From Chlorogloeopsis sp038404745 (GTDB lineage Bacteria; Cyanobacteriota; Cyanobacteriia; Cyanobacteriales; Nostocaceae), in NCBI RefSeq assembly GCF_038404745.2, contig NZ_JAYKTT020000005.1, positions 1-64,000 of the forward strand: a DNA stretch of 64,000 bases, given 5' to 3'. A program made the position numbers and the translations under genes. The notes under the pieces are model-generated. The model did not search any database and was not told the origin of the DNA. It worked only from the letters and a program-made list of their open reading frames with translations. Positions 8,497 to 17,673 of the stretch are shown piece by piece; position 1 is the first letter of the stretch; each line of letters opens with the position of its first letter.

Positions 8497-10995
8497 TCAG
8501 GGCTGTGCTTTGTCTAGATGAGTTTGCTGTTCTACTTTTGCCACTTCCAGCATAGTTTTTAGTAGCGAATCAGGATTGAGACTGATGGAATCAATTCCCT
8601 GTTCTACCAAAAACTGGGTAAATTCTGGATAATCGCTAGGTGCTTGCCCACAAATACCGATTTTGCGGTGATGTTTTTTTGCAGCTGCGATCGCCATTTT
8701 CACCATTCGCTTTACTCCCTGACTGCGCTCGTCAAATAACCGCGCTACCAATGCCGAATCTCTATCTAATCCCAATGTCAACTGAGTGAGGTCATTAGAA
8801 CCGATGGAAAAACCATCAAAAACCTCAGCAAACTCTTCAGCCATTATGACATTATTGGGTAACTCACACATTACATAGACTTGCAAGTTATTTTCACCTT
8901 GCTTTAACCCATTTTTTGCCATTTCTGCTAACACCAGGCGTCCTTCATCGGGTGTACGACAAAAGGGAATCATGGGAATCACATTTGTCAAACCCATCTC
9001 ATCTCTGACTTGCTTGATGGCTTTACACTCTAAGGCAAAAGCTTGACGATAACCTTCATCATAGTAACGTGCTGCTCCTCGCCAACCCAGCATGGGATTT
9101 TCTTCATCAGGTTCAAACTGTTTTCCACCTAGTAAATTTGCATACTCGTTACTTTTAAAATCCGACATTCTGACAATAACTGGCTTAGGATAAAATGCCG
9201 CAGCAATTCTACTTATACCTTGTGCCAATTTATCAACAAAATACTGGGGTTTGTCATCGTAAAGGGCGGTGATTGCGGCTATTTTTTCCTTCACAACTTC
9301 ATCTTTTAACTGCTCGTAATGAATCAATGCCATTGGATGAGTTTGGATGTGGTTGGCAATAATAAATTCTGTTCGCGCCAAACCTACCCCATCATTAGGA
9401 ATGGTAGATAAATTAAAGGCTTCCTGGGGATTGCCCACATTCATCAAAATTTGCGTGTTGGTACGAGGTAAATCTTCTAAAAGAACTTCTTGTACCTCAA
9501 AAGGTAGCAATCCTAGATAAACCCGCCCCTCTTCTCCTTCGGCACAAGAAACAGTCACCTCTTGACCAGTTTTCAAGATTTCCGTAGCATTACCACATCC
9601 GACAATTGCAGGTACACCTAATTCTCGTGCAATAATAGCTGCGTGACAAGTGCGTCCGCCAGAATTAGTAATAATCGCACTGGCTTTTTTCATAATTGGT
9701 TCCCAGTCGGGATCTGTTCTTTCGGTGACAAGTACTTCTCCTGGCTGGAATTGCTCGATTTTATCGGCTTCTATAATTACCCGCACTTTCCCTTGGCTGA
9801 TGGCTGAACCTACGGCTCTTCCAGTTACAACAGACACGGGGAGGTGGGGACGGGGCGTGTCTCCGTGTCTCCGTGTCCCCTTGTCCTCTTCTAATAGCCG
9901 ATAAGTCCTCAAGACATTCTGTTTTCTCTGAGATTGCACTGTTTCCGGGCGTGCTTGCACAACAAACAATTCTTCAGTAATGCCGTCTTTTGCCCATTCG
10001 ATATCCATCGGCGTGTAAGTGCCGTTGATTTGGGAGTAATAATCTTCAATTAAACAAGCCCACCGCGCTAGTTGTAAAATTTCGTCATCACAAAGAACAA
10101 ATTTACTTTTTTCTGCGTTTGTAACTGCTACATTTTTAGTAAATTTAGAACCGTGATCATAAACCATTTTTAATTCTTTACTGCCCAATTTTTTATCGAT
10201 AATAGGGCGAAAACCTGCTTTTAAAGTTGGTTTAAATACATAATATTCATCAGGATTGACAGTTCCTTGAACAACATTTTCACCCAAACCATAGGCTGCT
10301 GTAATTAGCGCAGCATTTTTAAAGCCTGTTTCCGTTTCAATAGAAAACATGACTCCAGAAGATGCTAAATCGGAACGCACCATTTTTTGCACGCCGACGG
10401 CGAGAGCAATGCTAAAGTGGTCAAATCCTTTGATGTGGCGATAGGAAATAGCGCGATCTGTAAATAGGGAAGCAAAGCATTGATGACAAGCTGCTAAAAC
10501 TCCTTCCACACCAGTGACGTTAAGATAGGTTTCTTGTTGCCCGGCAAAACTAGCATCAGGTAAGTCTTCGGCGGTGGCGCTGGAGCGAACAGCCACATCT
10601 GTATTTGGATTGTATAGTTCGCAGAGACTTTGGTAGGCTTTAGCGATCGCATTGCGTAATTGCGGTGGAAATGGTGTTTGTAAGATGAGCGATCGCGCTT
10701 TTTTTCCTCGTTCTTGTAAATTCCTGACACTATCTACATCTAAGTCAACAAAGAGTTTTCGGAGCTTTGCTTCTAACCCTGCTGATTGAATGAAATAACG
10801 ATAAGCATAGGCAGTAGTTGCAAACCCAATCGGTACTTTAATTCCTTTAGGCATGAGTTGCTGAATCATTTCGCCTAAAGATGCGTTCTTGCCCCCAACT
10901 AGGGGTATGTCAGCAATGCCAACTTCGTCGAACCAGAGAATGAGCGATCGCTCTTTAGAAGTTGATAAAAAAGTTTCTTTTATAACTGTAGTCAT
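8497..10995 (-). CDS. ppsA: Phosphoenolpyruvate synthase
   Basis: About 832 residues; converts pyruvate, ATP and water to PEP, AMP and phosphate (gluconeogenic entry). The N-terminal ATP/pyruvate-binding domain has LVGGKNASLGEM and VAVRSSATAEDLPDASFAGQQETYL; the swivelling phosphohistidine domain has GGRTCHAAIIARELGVPA; the C-terminal PEP-binding barrel has FSIGSNDLTQLTLGLDRDS and ends with GICGQAPSDYPEF. The start chosen is the ATG at 10995 (MTTVIKET), with GGGAG nine bases upstream, rather than the in-frame start at 11016. Oddity: residues about 368-387 (EEDKGTRRHGDTPRPHLPVS) are encoded by a heptanucleotide repeat like those in nearby spacers, inserted in frame between the first and second domains. 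Confidence 0.96.
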   Translation of the reverse strand: MTTVIKETFLSTSKERSLILWFDEVGIADIPLVGGKNASLGEMIQQLMPKGIKVPIGFATTAYAYRYFIQSAGLEAKLRKLFVDLDVDSVRNLQERGKKARSLILQTPFPPQLRNAIAKAYQSLCELYNPNTDVAVRSSATAEDLPDASFAGQQETYLNVTGVEGVLAACHQCFASLFTDRAISYRHIKGFDHFSIALAVGVQKMVRSDLASSGVMFSIETETGFKNAALITAAYGLGENVVQGTVNPDEYYVFKPTLKAGFRPIIDKKLGSKELKMVYDHGSKFTKNVAVTNAEKSKFVLCDDEILQLARWACLIEDYYSQINGTYTPMDIEWAKDGITEELFVVQARPETVQSQRKQNVLRTYRLLEEDKGTRRHGDTPRPHLPVSVVTGRAVGSAISQGKVRVIIEADKIEQFQPGEVLVTERTDPDWEPIMKKASAIITNSGGRTCHAAIIARELGVPAIVGCGNATEILKTGQEVTVSCAEGEEGRVYLGLLPFEVQEVLLEDLPRTNTQILMNVGNPQEAFNLSTIPNDGVGLARTEFIIANHIQTHPMALIHYEQLKDEVVKEKIAAITALYDDKPQYFVDKLAQGISRIAAAFYPKPVIVRMSDFKSNEYANLLGGKQFEPDEENPMLGWRGAARYYDEGYRQAFALECKAIKQVRDEMGLTNVIPMIPFCRTPDEGRLVLAEMAKNGLKQGENNLQVYVMCELPNNVIMAEEFAEVFDGFSIGSNDLTQLTLGLDRDSALVARLFDERSQGVKRMVKMAIAAAKKHHRKIGICGQAPSDYPEFTQFLVEQGIDSISLNPDSLLKTMLEVAKVEQQTHLDKAQP
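9834..9890. repeat. STRR inserted in frame inside ppsA
   Basis: On the minus strand this reads GAAGAGGACAAGGGGACACG then two more GGAGACA-type units. The same word order occurs in true spacers at 27850-27890 and 49273-49310. Here it sits inside the ppsA frame at the linker between the ATP-grasp-like and phosphohistidine domains. Confidence 0.85.
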
Positions 10996-11016
10996 AAGTA
11001 TTTTCTCCCTAATCAA

Positions 11017-11524
11017 TTCTCTATCTACTCAGCAAAAATAGGCAGTGTAGTTCGTGACTTTAAAATTGCCAGTCTTTTTATTGACGAACTACTATATTTC
11101 GTAATTTACTTCATATTTTTTTTGGGATCACTATATCAAAAGTTGGAGAGGAAGCTTTCTTCTCTATAATCAAGTAAATATTGCTAAATAAAACGGTAAG
11201 TGGCAATTAATCTAATTATTGCTTGAATAATTGCGTTTATAATCCAATTATTGTTTTAAGAATGTATTTTTCATCCAATCTAAATCTGTATTTTACAATT
11301 CCGAAATAATCCCTATTAATGCTGGATTTATTTAATAGATGCTTTTTTAACTGAAGAAGTAATACCAAATCTGTTTTTTAACCCTTTTTTTCTAGCCCGT
11401 ATTGGCAGGCTAGCCTCTGGGAAGTCGCCTACGGCGTCTATGTACGTGTTGCCTCAGGCTTCCAGCCTGTAGAGCATAAGGCGGATTTGAAAAATCAAGA
11501 TTTTGCAGGTAAGTGTGAATTAAT
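11017..11524. other. AT-rich spacer with an extragenic palindrome
   Basis: Divergent spacer between ppsA (minus) and the hydrolase gene (plus); it should hold both promoters. A GC-richer dispersed repeat with short inverted segments (GGCAGGCTAGCC, then CAGGCTTCCAGCCTG) lies at 11395-11490. No gene seen. Confidence 0.5.
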
Positions 11525-12739
11525 ATGAACAATCAAGATGTTAATATTAAATTTCCTAAAGGTCGTACAGCATTTCTTGTTATTCACGGTGTTGGAGAAC
11601 AAAGTCCATTTGAAACTATGGACTATTTTGCTCAGAACTTGCTCCAATTCTTAAAAGACGAAAATTTACAGATTCAGCTAGAACATCTAATTAAAAAGCG
11701 AAAACTATCAACAGGCTATCCTTGGACAGAAAGTTTTGTCAGAATCAATTCGGCTAATTCTCAAGCAGAAGATTTCATAGACATTCATGAATACTACTGG
11801 GCGCCTGATACAGAAAATAAAATTAGTATTCCGGAAATTTTACAGTGGGCTGAACGAACACTACAAGGCACAATAGACTTTTACAGCCGTAAAGAAAATA
11901 AACCTTTATTAGAAGAACTTTTAAAAGACAAGCAAGGAAAAGGAATTTTTATATTTCGCTTACGTTGGCTGACAATATTTATACGTATATTTAACTTAAT
12001 ATTTCCTATTTTGCGACTGTTAGTATGGTTAATTTTGCTGATAATAAGTCCATTTCTTAGTGGTCGTTTTCTGCAACCAGCTTGGCAATTGAGTAAAGAA
12101 ATTGTAACTCCATTGTTAGTAAATTTTGTGGCAGATGTTGCTATCTACACTACTACAGATATGAAATCTCCTTACCACTGGATTCGAGAGAAAATATTAG
12201 CAGAATCCTTAACAAGGCTGAAAGCGCTTCTGAAGGATAAACAAGCCAATTATGACCAAGTAATACTAGCTGGACATTCTTTAGGTAGTTGTATTGCCTA
12301 TGACACTCTCAATCTTTTGTGCTTAGAAGCTAGTCTTGCTCAAGATTTGGGTAAAAGTTTACAGATTGACAAAATTACAGGATTAATTTCCTTTGGTTCC
12401 CCATTAGATAAAATTGCTTTTTTCTTTAGAGAAATGGGGCAGCATCATCAATACATTAGACGGCGTATTTTAGAACAATTAAATTCTTTTCGGATTAAAC
12501 CGTTATATATTTGGGAACTTCCATACTTGAATGTTAATCCTGTGCAATGCCAACTAGAAAAAATCCAATGGGTTAACTATTATCATCTACAAGATCCGAT
12601 TAGTGGTCATCTAGATTATTATGAAAAATTAGATAATGTTAAGATGGAATATCCAAGTCAATGGGGTGTAGAAGCACATTTAGGCTACTGGACTTATCGA
12701 GATTTCTATGAGGATATTGCCAGACGCTTCTTATTTTAA
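11525..12739 (+). CDS. Putative alpha/beta hydrolase of unknown substrate
   Basis: A 404-residue protein with lipase-like landmarks: an early strand-turn FLVIHGVGEQ (oxyanion-type HGxG) and a nucleophile elbow VILAGHSLGSCIAYDTL (GHSLG) near residue 245. Between them is a hydrophobic stretch at about 150-185 (FIRIFNLIFPILRLLVWLILLIISPFL) that could be one or two membrane helices or a lid. A late acid/His pair is plausible (DPISGHLDYYE). No named family is recognised with confidence. The gene is isolated, and a strong 12-bp hairpin follows its stop codon, suggesting a monocistronic transcript. Confidence 0.72.
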   Translation: MNNQDVNIKFPKGRTAFLVIHGVGEQSPFETMDYFAQNLLQFLKDENLQIQLEHLIKKRKLSTGYPWTESFVRINSANSQAEDFIDIHEYYWAPDTENKISIPEILQWAERTLQGTIDFYSRKENKPLLEELLKDKQGKGIFIFRLRWLTIFIRIFNLIFPILRLLVWLILLIISPFLSGRFLQPAWQLSKEIVTPLLVNFVADVAIYTTTDMKSPYHWIREKILAESLTRLKALLKDKQANYDQVILAGHSLGSCIAYDTLNLLCLEASLAQDLGKSLQIDKITGLISFGSPLDKIAFFFREMGQHHQYIRRRILEQLNSFRIKPLYIWELPYLNVNPVQCQLEKIQWVNYYHLQDPISGHLDYYEKLDNVKMEYPSQWGVEAHLGYWTYRDFYEDIARRFLF

Positions 12740-12746
12740 GACACAG

Positions 12747-12775
12747 ATCCCCGACTTCTCAAAGAAGTCGGGGAT
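12747..12775 (+). terminator. Strong hairpin after the hydrolase gene
   Basis: Perfect 12-bp stem ATCCCCGACTTC / GAAGTCGGGGAT with a TCAAA loop, starting eight bases after the stop codon. The CCCCGACTTCT palindrome is a widespread cyanobacterial extragenic repeat that may serve as a terminator. Confidence 0.75.
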
Positions 12776-12878
12776 TCTGATTTAAAGCATTATTCGGTTT
12801 TCCCTCTATACTCTTCTCCCTCATCTCACAATAATTTTAGTCAAAATTTAAGTAGGGTTTTATTTAGACAGGACAATT

Positions 12879-13070
12879 ATGTTTCCCTTTAATGTTTGGT
12901 ATAACTCTTGCTATGGCGGAGAGTCTGTTTCTCGCAAGACTCAGCTAGAGCGTAAGTTGAGATTTCTTAAGACGATGCGAGATGATTTGGAGACTAAACT
13001 TGCTGGGCTGAATGCTGCTATTAGTAAGGTGGAGCAGCAGTTAAGTCAAGAAGATGTGACAAGAGTCTAA
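12879..13070 (+). CDS. Small conserved coiled-coil protein
   Basis: A 63-residue ORF preceded by AGGACAATT then ATG, an acceptable ribosome site. Residues 1-18 are hydrophobic/aromatic with a GGES turn; residues 19-60 are highly charged with heptad spacing (RKLRFLKTMRDDLETKLAGLNAAISKVEQQL), predicted as one long helix or coiled coil. The sequence feels like a family conserved in filamentous cyanobacteria, but no function is known to me. It stands alone between two hairpins. Confidence 0.7.
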   Translation: MFPFNVWYNSCYGGESVSRKTQLERKLRFLKTMRDDLETKLAGLNAAISKVEQQLSQEDVTRV

Positions 13071-13154
13071 GCATTTGTGACTGGCAAGTATTCTCTTGAT
13101 TGTATAGTTGCATTTTTTTAAACGGCGTTGCCCAAGCGCGTTATGAATCCAGGT

Positions 13155-13182
13155 GTAGAGACGCGATATATCGCGTCTCTAC
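13155..13182. terminator. 28-bp perfect palindrome between convergent genes
   Basis: GTAGAGACGCGATA followed immediately by its mirror TATCGCGTCTCTAC. It sits between the plus-strand small gene and the minus-strand prmA, where a bidirectional terminator would be expected. The same element recurs at 29705-29732 (one changed base) and in shorter form at 27477-27499. Confidence 0.65.
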
Positions 13183-13192
13183 AAAGGTTTTC

Positions 13193-14098
13193 TTAAGAAC
13201 GCCGCGCATTTAAACAACACCATTCTTTACGTTTCCACAAAGTCGCTACGATCCAACCATGTTTTTCTAAAGTGTCGGCAACTGCTTGCGACTGTTCAAC
13301 TAAGATGCCGCTAAAAATAGCCCAAGTTGTAGCTTTGGCGATCGCACTCATCTGCGGTACTAGTTCAATAATTACATCAGCCAAAATATTACAAACAATA
13401 CCATCAACTGGCTCTGCAACCAGTTTTATCAAAACATCTACACTTCCTTGTGCCACTACTAGGCTGTCAGGATCGATATTATTGAGAGCGCGATTTTCTT
13501 CAGTAGATTGCACTGCTAGGGGATCGTTATCTACCGCGTATACTTTTTTTGCTCCCAATCGCAACGCACCAATAGAGAGAATTCCTGAACCACAACCAAT
13601 ATCGGCAATTACCGCATCTCCTCCCTGTACCTGAGTCAGAGAATTACCCAGCCGCATTTCCAAAGATTCTAAACATAATTGAGTTGTGGCGTGAGTACCT
13701 GTACCAAAAGCCATACCAGGATCGAGCAGGATTAGCAAGCGATCTGAATTTTCTGGAAGCGGCTGCCATGCAGGATTAATCAAAAAGCGATCGCCAATTT
13801 CTTGCGGTTGCCAATATTGTTTCCAACTACTTGCCCAATCTTGTTCATCTATCAACTGCCAATGCATGGTGGGTGCTGAAATTCCCATACAAAGAGCGTC
13901 TTGACGCAGCCACAACGATAGCGCTGCTAAATCCAAAAGCTGCGCCTGAAATATCGGCAAGTAAGCCTTAACCAGACTGTAATTTCCTTTTTGTTCGCTA
14001 GCTGTGCCACGACAACCAAAAACCCCTAATCGCCAAAAAATAGAATCTTCTAAGTCTGGCTCACAAAAAATCTTTAGTTCCCACCAAGTATTAGCCAT
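13193..14098 (-). CDS. prmA: Ribosomal protein L11 methyltransferase
   Basis: A 301-residue SAM-dependent methyltransferase that trimethylates ribosomal protein L11. The N-terminal substrate-recognition domain (MANTWWELKIFCEPDLED...) is followed by the LDPGMAFGTGTHATTQLCL signature, SAM motif I VIADIGCGSGILSIGA, an AVDNDPLAV acidic strand and the VCNILADV catalytic-loop region. Full length for the family. It is 153 bp downstream of serA on the same strand; this serA-prmA neighbourhood recurs in cyanobacteria as I recall. The spacer between them contains heptanucleotide repeats. Confidence 0.96.
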   Translation of the reverse strand: MANTWWELKIFCEPDLEDSIFWRLGVFGCRGTASEQKGNYSLVKAYLPIFQAQLLDLAALSLWLRQDALCMGISAPTMHWQLIDEQDWASSWKQYWQPQEIGDRFLINPAWQPLPENSDRLLILLDPGMAFGTGTHATTQLCLESLEMRLGNSLTQVQGGDAVIADIGCGSGILSIGALRLGAKKVYAVDNDPLAVQSTEENRALNNIDPDSLVVAQGSVDVLIKLVAEPVDGIVCNILADVIIELVPQMSAIAKATTWAIFSGILVEQSQAVADTLEKHGWIVATLWKRKEWCCLNARRS

Positions 14099-14220
14099 AT
14101 CTAAAGTATGAAGTGTAAAGGCTAAAGGATGAAAGAATTTTTAAGTAGAAGGCAGTTATGCTGATGGTAAATTACAGATAAATATTTTATGTTTCATTCT
14201 GTCCACCTACTTACTTAATA

Positions 14221-14251
14221 TTTCATCCTTCATCCTTTATCCTTCATCCTT
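14221..14251. repeat. TTCATCC heptamer array touching the serA stop codon
   Basis: Four near-perfect heptamers (TTCATCC, TTCATCC, TTTATCC, TTCATCC) end one to a few bases before the serA stop codon (complement of 14252-14254). Confidence 0.8.
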
Positions 14252-15832
14252 TTAAAGTGTTACTGTATAAGCATCGCGAATTCCAGGTACTTTGATAATC
14301 TCAGCCAAAATCCCATCCGGTAAAGGATCATCAAGACTGAGAACCATCACTGCATCACCGCGAACAATTTTTCTACCTACCTGCATACTGGCAATATTGA
14401 CATTAAAGCTGCCCAACAAGGAACCAAGTTTACCAATAATTCCCGGCATATCCCGGTGAAGGGTAAATAGCATATGCTGGCTGGGAGGAACGTTAACAGG
14501 GAAACCGTCAATGTTAGTCAGGCGGATTTCTCCATCGCCCAACAAAGCACCAGTCACAGAATGAGTACCCAAAGAACCTGTAGCTTCTAGATGCAAAGAA
14601 CCTGCGTAGTCTTTAATTGCAGCATCGCGTGTTTCAATGACGCGAATTCCTCGTTCTTTTGCTTCAAGGGTAGCATTTACATAATTTACCCGTTCCCGTA
14701 GTGCTTGGTAAAGAAGTCCTTTTAGGGATGCGACAACTAAAGGCTGACTCTTATTGGTTGCTAGCTCACCTTGCAGTCTAACGTTGAGTAATTCTACCCT
14801 ACCTCCAGCTAGCTGTCCCACCAGCTTACCCAGAGTTTCTGCCAACTGCATATAGGGCTTGAGTTCTTCCAATATATCAGGGCCTAGTCCAGGAATGTTA
14901 ACTGCTGATCGCGCTGGTAATCCCAACAATACATCCCGAATTTGTTCGGCAACATCAATCGCTACATTCACCTGTGCTTCTGTCGTCGATGCACCTAAAT
15001 GGGGAGTGAGGATAATTTCTTTGCCTAAAGCTCTCAAGGAAGATTCTCCCAAGGGTTCTGATTCAAACACATCTAGAGCCGCACCGGCAATTTGTCCTTG
15101 TTTGAGAGCCACAGCCAAAGCTTCTTCATCAATGATGCCACCACGAGCGCAATTTATAATCCGAGCAGTGGGTTTCATTTTTGCCAGCATTTTGGCATCA
15201 ATCAGGTGGGTAGTTTCTGGAGTTTTAGGCATATGCAGTGTGATGTAGTCTGCTTGCTGTACCAATAATTCCAGATCTACTAATTGACAGCCGATTTGTT
15301 CTGCTCGTTCTGTAGAAATGAAGGGATCGTAGGCAAGCAACTTCATTCCCATTGCTTTGGCAACATTGGCAACATGAGAGCCAATTTTACCCAAGCCGAT
15401 AACACCAAGAGTTTTTTTGTATACTTCTGCTCCAATGAAGCTTTTGCGATCCCACTCACCGCGTTTTACAGATACATTAGCATCGGGGATGTAGCGAGAC
15501 AAAGATAACATCATGGCTAGTGCGTGTTCGGCTGCGGCGATCGTGTTGCCCTCTGGAGAGTTGACAACTACAATCCCTTTACGGGTAGCGGCGGGAACAT
15601 CCACGTTATCTACACCCACGCCGGCGCGCCCAATAATTTTTAGCTGTGTGCCAGCTTCAATGATTTCTTTGGTGACGCGAGTACCAGAACGAATCATTAG
15701 TGCATCGTAGTCACCAATGATTTGTACTAGTTCTTCTGGTTTGAGATTTGTTTTGATATCAACAGTAGCAACTTGGGATAAAATATCAATCCCAGCTTGG
15801 TCAATCGGATCGGAGACGAGAACCTTAGACAT
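14252..15832 (-). CDS. serA: D-3-phosphoglycerate dehydrogenase
   Basis: A 526-residue enzyme for the first step of serine synthesis (3-phosphoglycerate to phosphohydroxypyruvate, NAD-dependent). Seen: the N-terminal catalytic domain with MIRSGTRVT and GRAGVGVDNVD, the Rossmann NAD site LGVIGLGKIGSHVA, the active-site region NCARGGIIDEEAL and the histidine segment LTPHLGAST. An intervening ASB domain (about 330-450) precedes a C-terminal ACT domain (about 455-526, LFTLHRDMPGIIGKLGSLLG). This is the long form with allosteric domains. Start MSKVLVSDP fits the family. Confidence 0.97.
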   Translation of the reverse strand: MSKVLVSDPIDQAGIDILSQVATVDIKTNLKPEELVQIIGDYDALMIRSGTRVTKEIIEAGTQLKIIGRAGVGVDNVDVPAATRKGIVVVNSPEGNTIAAAEHALAMMLSLSRYIPDANVSVKRGEWDRKSFIGAEVYKKTLGVIGLGKIGSHVANVAKAMGMKLLAYDPFISTERAEQIGCQLVDLELLVQQADYITLHMPKTPETTHLIDAKMLAKMKPTARIINCARGGIIDEEALAVALKQGQIAGAALDVFESEPLGESSLRALGKEIILTPHLGASTTEAQVNVAIDVAEQIRDVLLGLPARSAVNIPGLGPDILEELKPYMQLAETLGKLVGQLAGGRVELLNVRLQGELATNKSQPLVVASLKGLLYQALRERVNYVNATLEAKERGIRVIETRDAAIKDYAGSLHLEATGSLGTHSVTGALLGDGEIRLTNIDGFPVNVPPSQHMLFTLHRDMPGIIGKLGSLLGSFNVNIASMQVGRKIVRGDAVMVLSLDDPLPDGILAEIIKVPGIRDAYTVTL

Positions 15833-16211
15833 GATACTTTGAGTTTTAAGCTAGAGGTAATGCGGTTGGTAGAATTTATAAGTTTAATGTTTATCTGTAC
15901 CAATTAAGCAAGTGGTATGAATTTGCCAATTATCTAACACCAAACCAGCTATACCTCTTAGTGATTGTGTGAGAGTCTTAGTTACAGAGACCTCCATCAC
16001 TGAAGGTGCATAGACTTAGTACCACTCCCTCGGTAAATATAAACCATCCACAGCGCAAATACTCATTATTTTATTAAAAATTTCAAAAGCAATGATGACT
16101 TGCTGAGTCTTTAGCGCGATCGCTCATTTAAGGTTTAGGTTCAGCGGGAGCGAGCGCCACGGATTCAATTTGGAATAAGCGGCGCGATCAAGGGTAACGG
16201 GAGGCAAGCCC
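15833..16211. other. Divergent spacer between serA and the Fic gene
   Basis: No credible gene. It has AT-rich portions near serA, where its promoter would lie, one HIP1 octamer near 16119 and a GC-richer stretch of unknown meaning at 16140-16200. Confidence 0.5.
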
Positions 16212-16290
16212 AAATCTTATTTTATAAAATAGGCTATAAATAAAATAAGATTTAAAACTTGCTGGCTTATTTCACAGCACTAAAATAAGA
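16212..16290. promoter_or_regulatory. Candidate operator: inverted repeat plus third half-site before fic
   Basis: A perfect 14-bp inverted repeat, AAATCTTATTTTAT at 16212-16225 and its mirror at 16240-16253, separated by 14 bp. A third copy of the core TAAAATAAGA lies at 16281-16290, 40 bp from the second and about 23 bp before the fic ATG. The three sites in a promoter-proximal position suggest a repressor-binding region, perhaps bound by the winged-helix tail of the Fic protein itself (inference). Confidence 0.5.
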
Positions 16291-16312
16291 CTCTTACTCA
16301 TCTGGTTATATT

Positions 16313-17467
16313 ATGCGAAGTGGTCGATATGTAAAACAAGTTGAGGGCTACAGTGCATTTATCCCGGCTCCCTTACCTCCAGATCCGCCTATAAAGATGG
16401 ATGATTCAGAACTGATCCGTCTGCTATCCGATGCCGATCGCGCCTTAGGCAGACTTGATGGTTCTACCTCCATTCTCCCCAATCCTGACTTGTTTGTAGC
16501 CATGTATGTCCGTCAAGAAGCAGTACTGAGTTCGCAGATTGAAGGAACTCAAAGCACCTTAGAAGACGTACTTCAGTTTGAAATCGATGTCAAAAATCAG
16601 GAAATTCCCAAAGATGTAGAAGAGGTAGTCAATTATATCCGAGCCATGAATTATGGGTTGGAACGCCTAAAGGAATTTCCGCTTTGTCTGCGCCTAATTC
16701 GAGAGATCCACGCCCACTTAGTTGACGGAGTAAGGGGAGGCGATCGGACTCCTGGTGAGTTTCGTACAAGTCAGAATTGGATTGGTGCAACAGGTTGTAA
16801 CTTAGCTACTGCTTCTTTCATTCCACCGCCAATTACAGAGATGAACCAAGCTTTAGACAACCTGGAGAAATTTCTGCATGATACAAAATCTTTCCCTGTA
16901 CTTATCCTATGTGGGCTAGCTCACGCGCAGTTTGAGACTATCCACCCGTTTTTAGATGGTAATGGGCGTATTGGACGCTTGTTAATTACCTTTTTACTAT
17001 GTGAGCGAGGAATTTTACAGCGGCCTCTTTTATACCTCAGTCACTATCTGAAAGCTCATAGAATAGAATACTATGACCGACTTATGGCTATCCGTACGGA
17101 TGGAGATTGGGAAGGGTGGTTAAAATTTTTCTTGCGAGGCGTTTTTGAGGTTAGTCAGTCTGCAACTACAACCGCCCGCTCAATTCTTAACCTACGTGAG
17201 ATTCACCGGGAAATCATCGGTCAGAAAATTTCTAGCAGTAATTACGGTTTGCGTTTATTAGACTTTCTCTTTCAGCAACCCATAGTTACTGTCAGGCTAG
17301 TAGAAGAACATCTTCAGTGCGCTTACGTTACAGCTAGCAAAACAGTAGAGCAGTTTGTAGAGCTTGGATTTCTTAGAGAAATTACTGGCTGGCAGCGCAA
17401 TCGTCTATACCGTTATGAACCATATCTCGCTCTCTTTCAACCACTTAAAATAACCACATCTTTATAG
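16313..17467 (+). CDS. Class II Fic protein with winged-helix tail
   Basis: A 384-residue Fic-domain enzyme, expected to transfer AMP from ATP to a target protein. The catalytic motif HPFLDGNGRIGR is intact with His at 211. The N-terminal Fic_N region carries an inhibitory (S/T)xxxE(G/N) motif, SSQIEG at residues 73-78, which makes it class II (self-inhibited; Glu77 would block the ATP site). The C-terminal 90 residues (LLDFLFQQPIVTVRLVEEHL...ELGFLREITG) look like a winged helix-turn-helix. Relatives with this layout include Shewanella Fic. No antitoxin gene is adjacent. The upstream triple repeat may be an autoregulatory operator. Confidence 0.92.
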   Translation: MRSGRYVKQVEGYSAFIPAPLPPDPPIKMDDSELIRLLSDADRALGRLDGSTSILPNPDLFVAMYVRQEAVLSSQIEGTQSTLEDVLQFEIDVKNQEIPKDVEEVVNYIRAMNYGLERLKEFPLCLRLIREIHAHLVDGVRGGDRTPGEFRTSQNWIGATGCNLATASFIPPPITEMNQALDNLEKFLHDTKSFPVLILCGLAHAQFETIHPFLDGNGRIGRLLITFLLCERGILQRPLLYLSHYLKAHRIEYYDRLMAIRTDGDWEGWLKFFLRGVFEVSQSATTTARSILNLREIHREIIGQKISSSNYGLRLLDFLFQQPIVTVRLVEEHLQCAYVTASKTVEQFVELGFLREITGWQRNRLYRYEPYLALFQPLKITTSL

Positions 17468-17542
17468 AGTAATATTTAACATTTAAGATTGTTCGAGATA
17501 ATCTTTTCAGTGTACAGTCGTGAACTCTGACTGGTAATGTAA

Positions 17543-17616
<74 letters not shown>

Positions 17617-17673
17617 GTTTGCAGCTTTGTAATTATAACATAGATTTCTCTAAAAAGCAACTTCTACAAAAAA

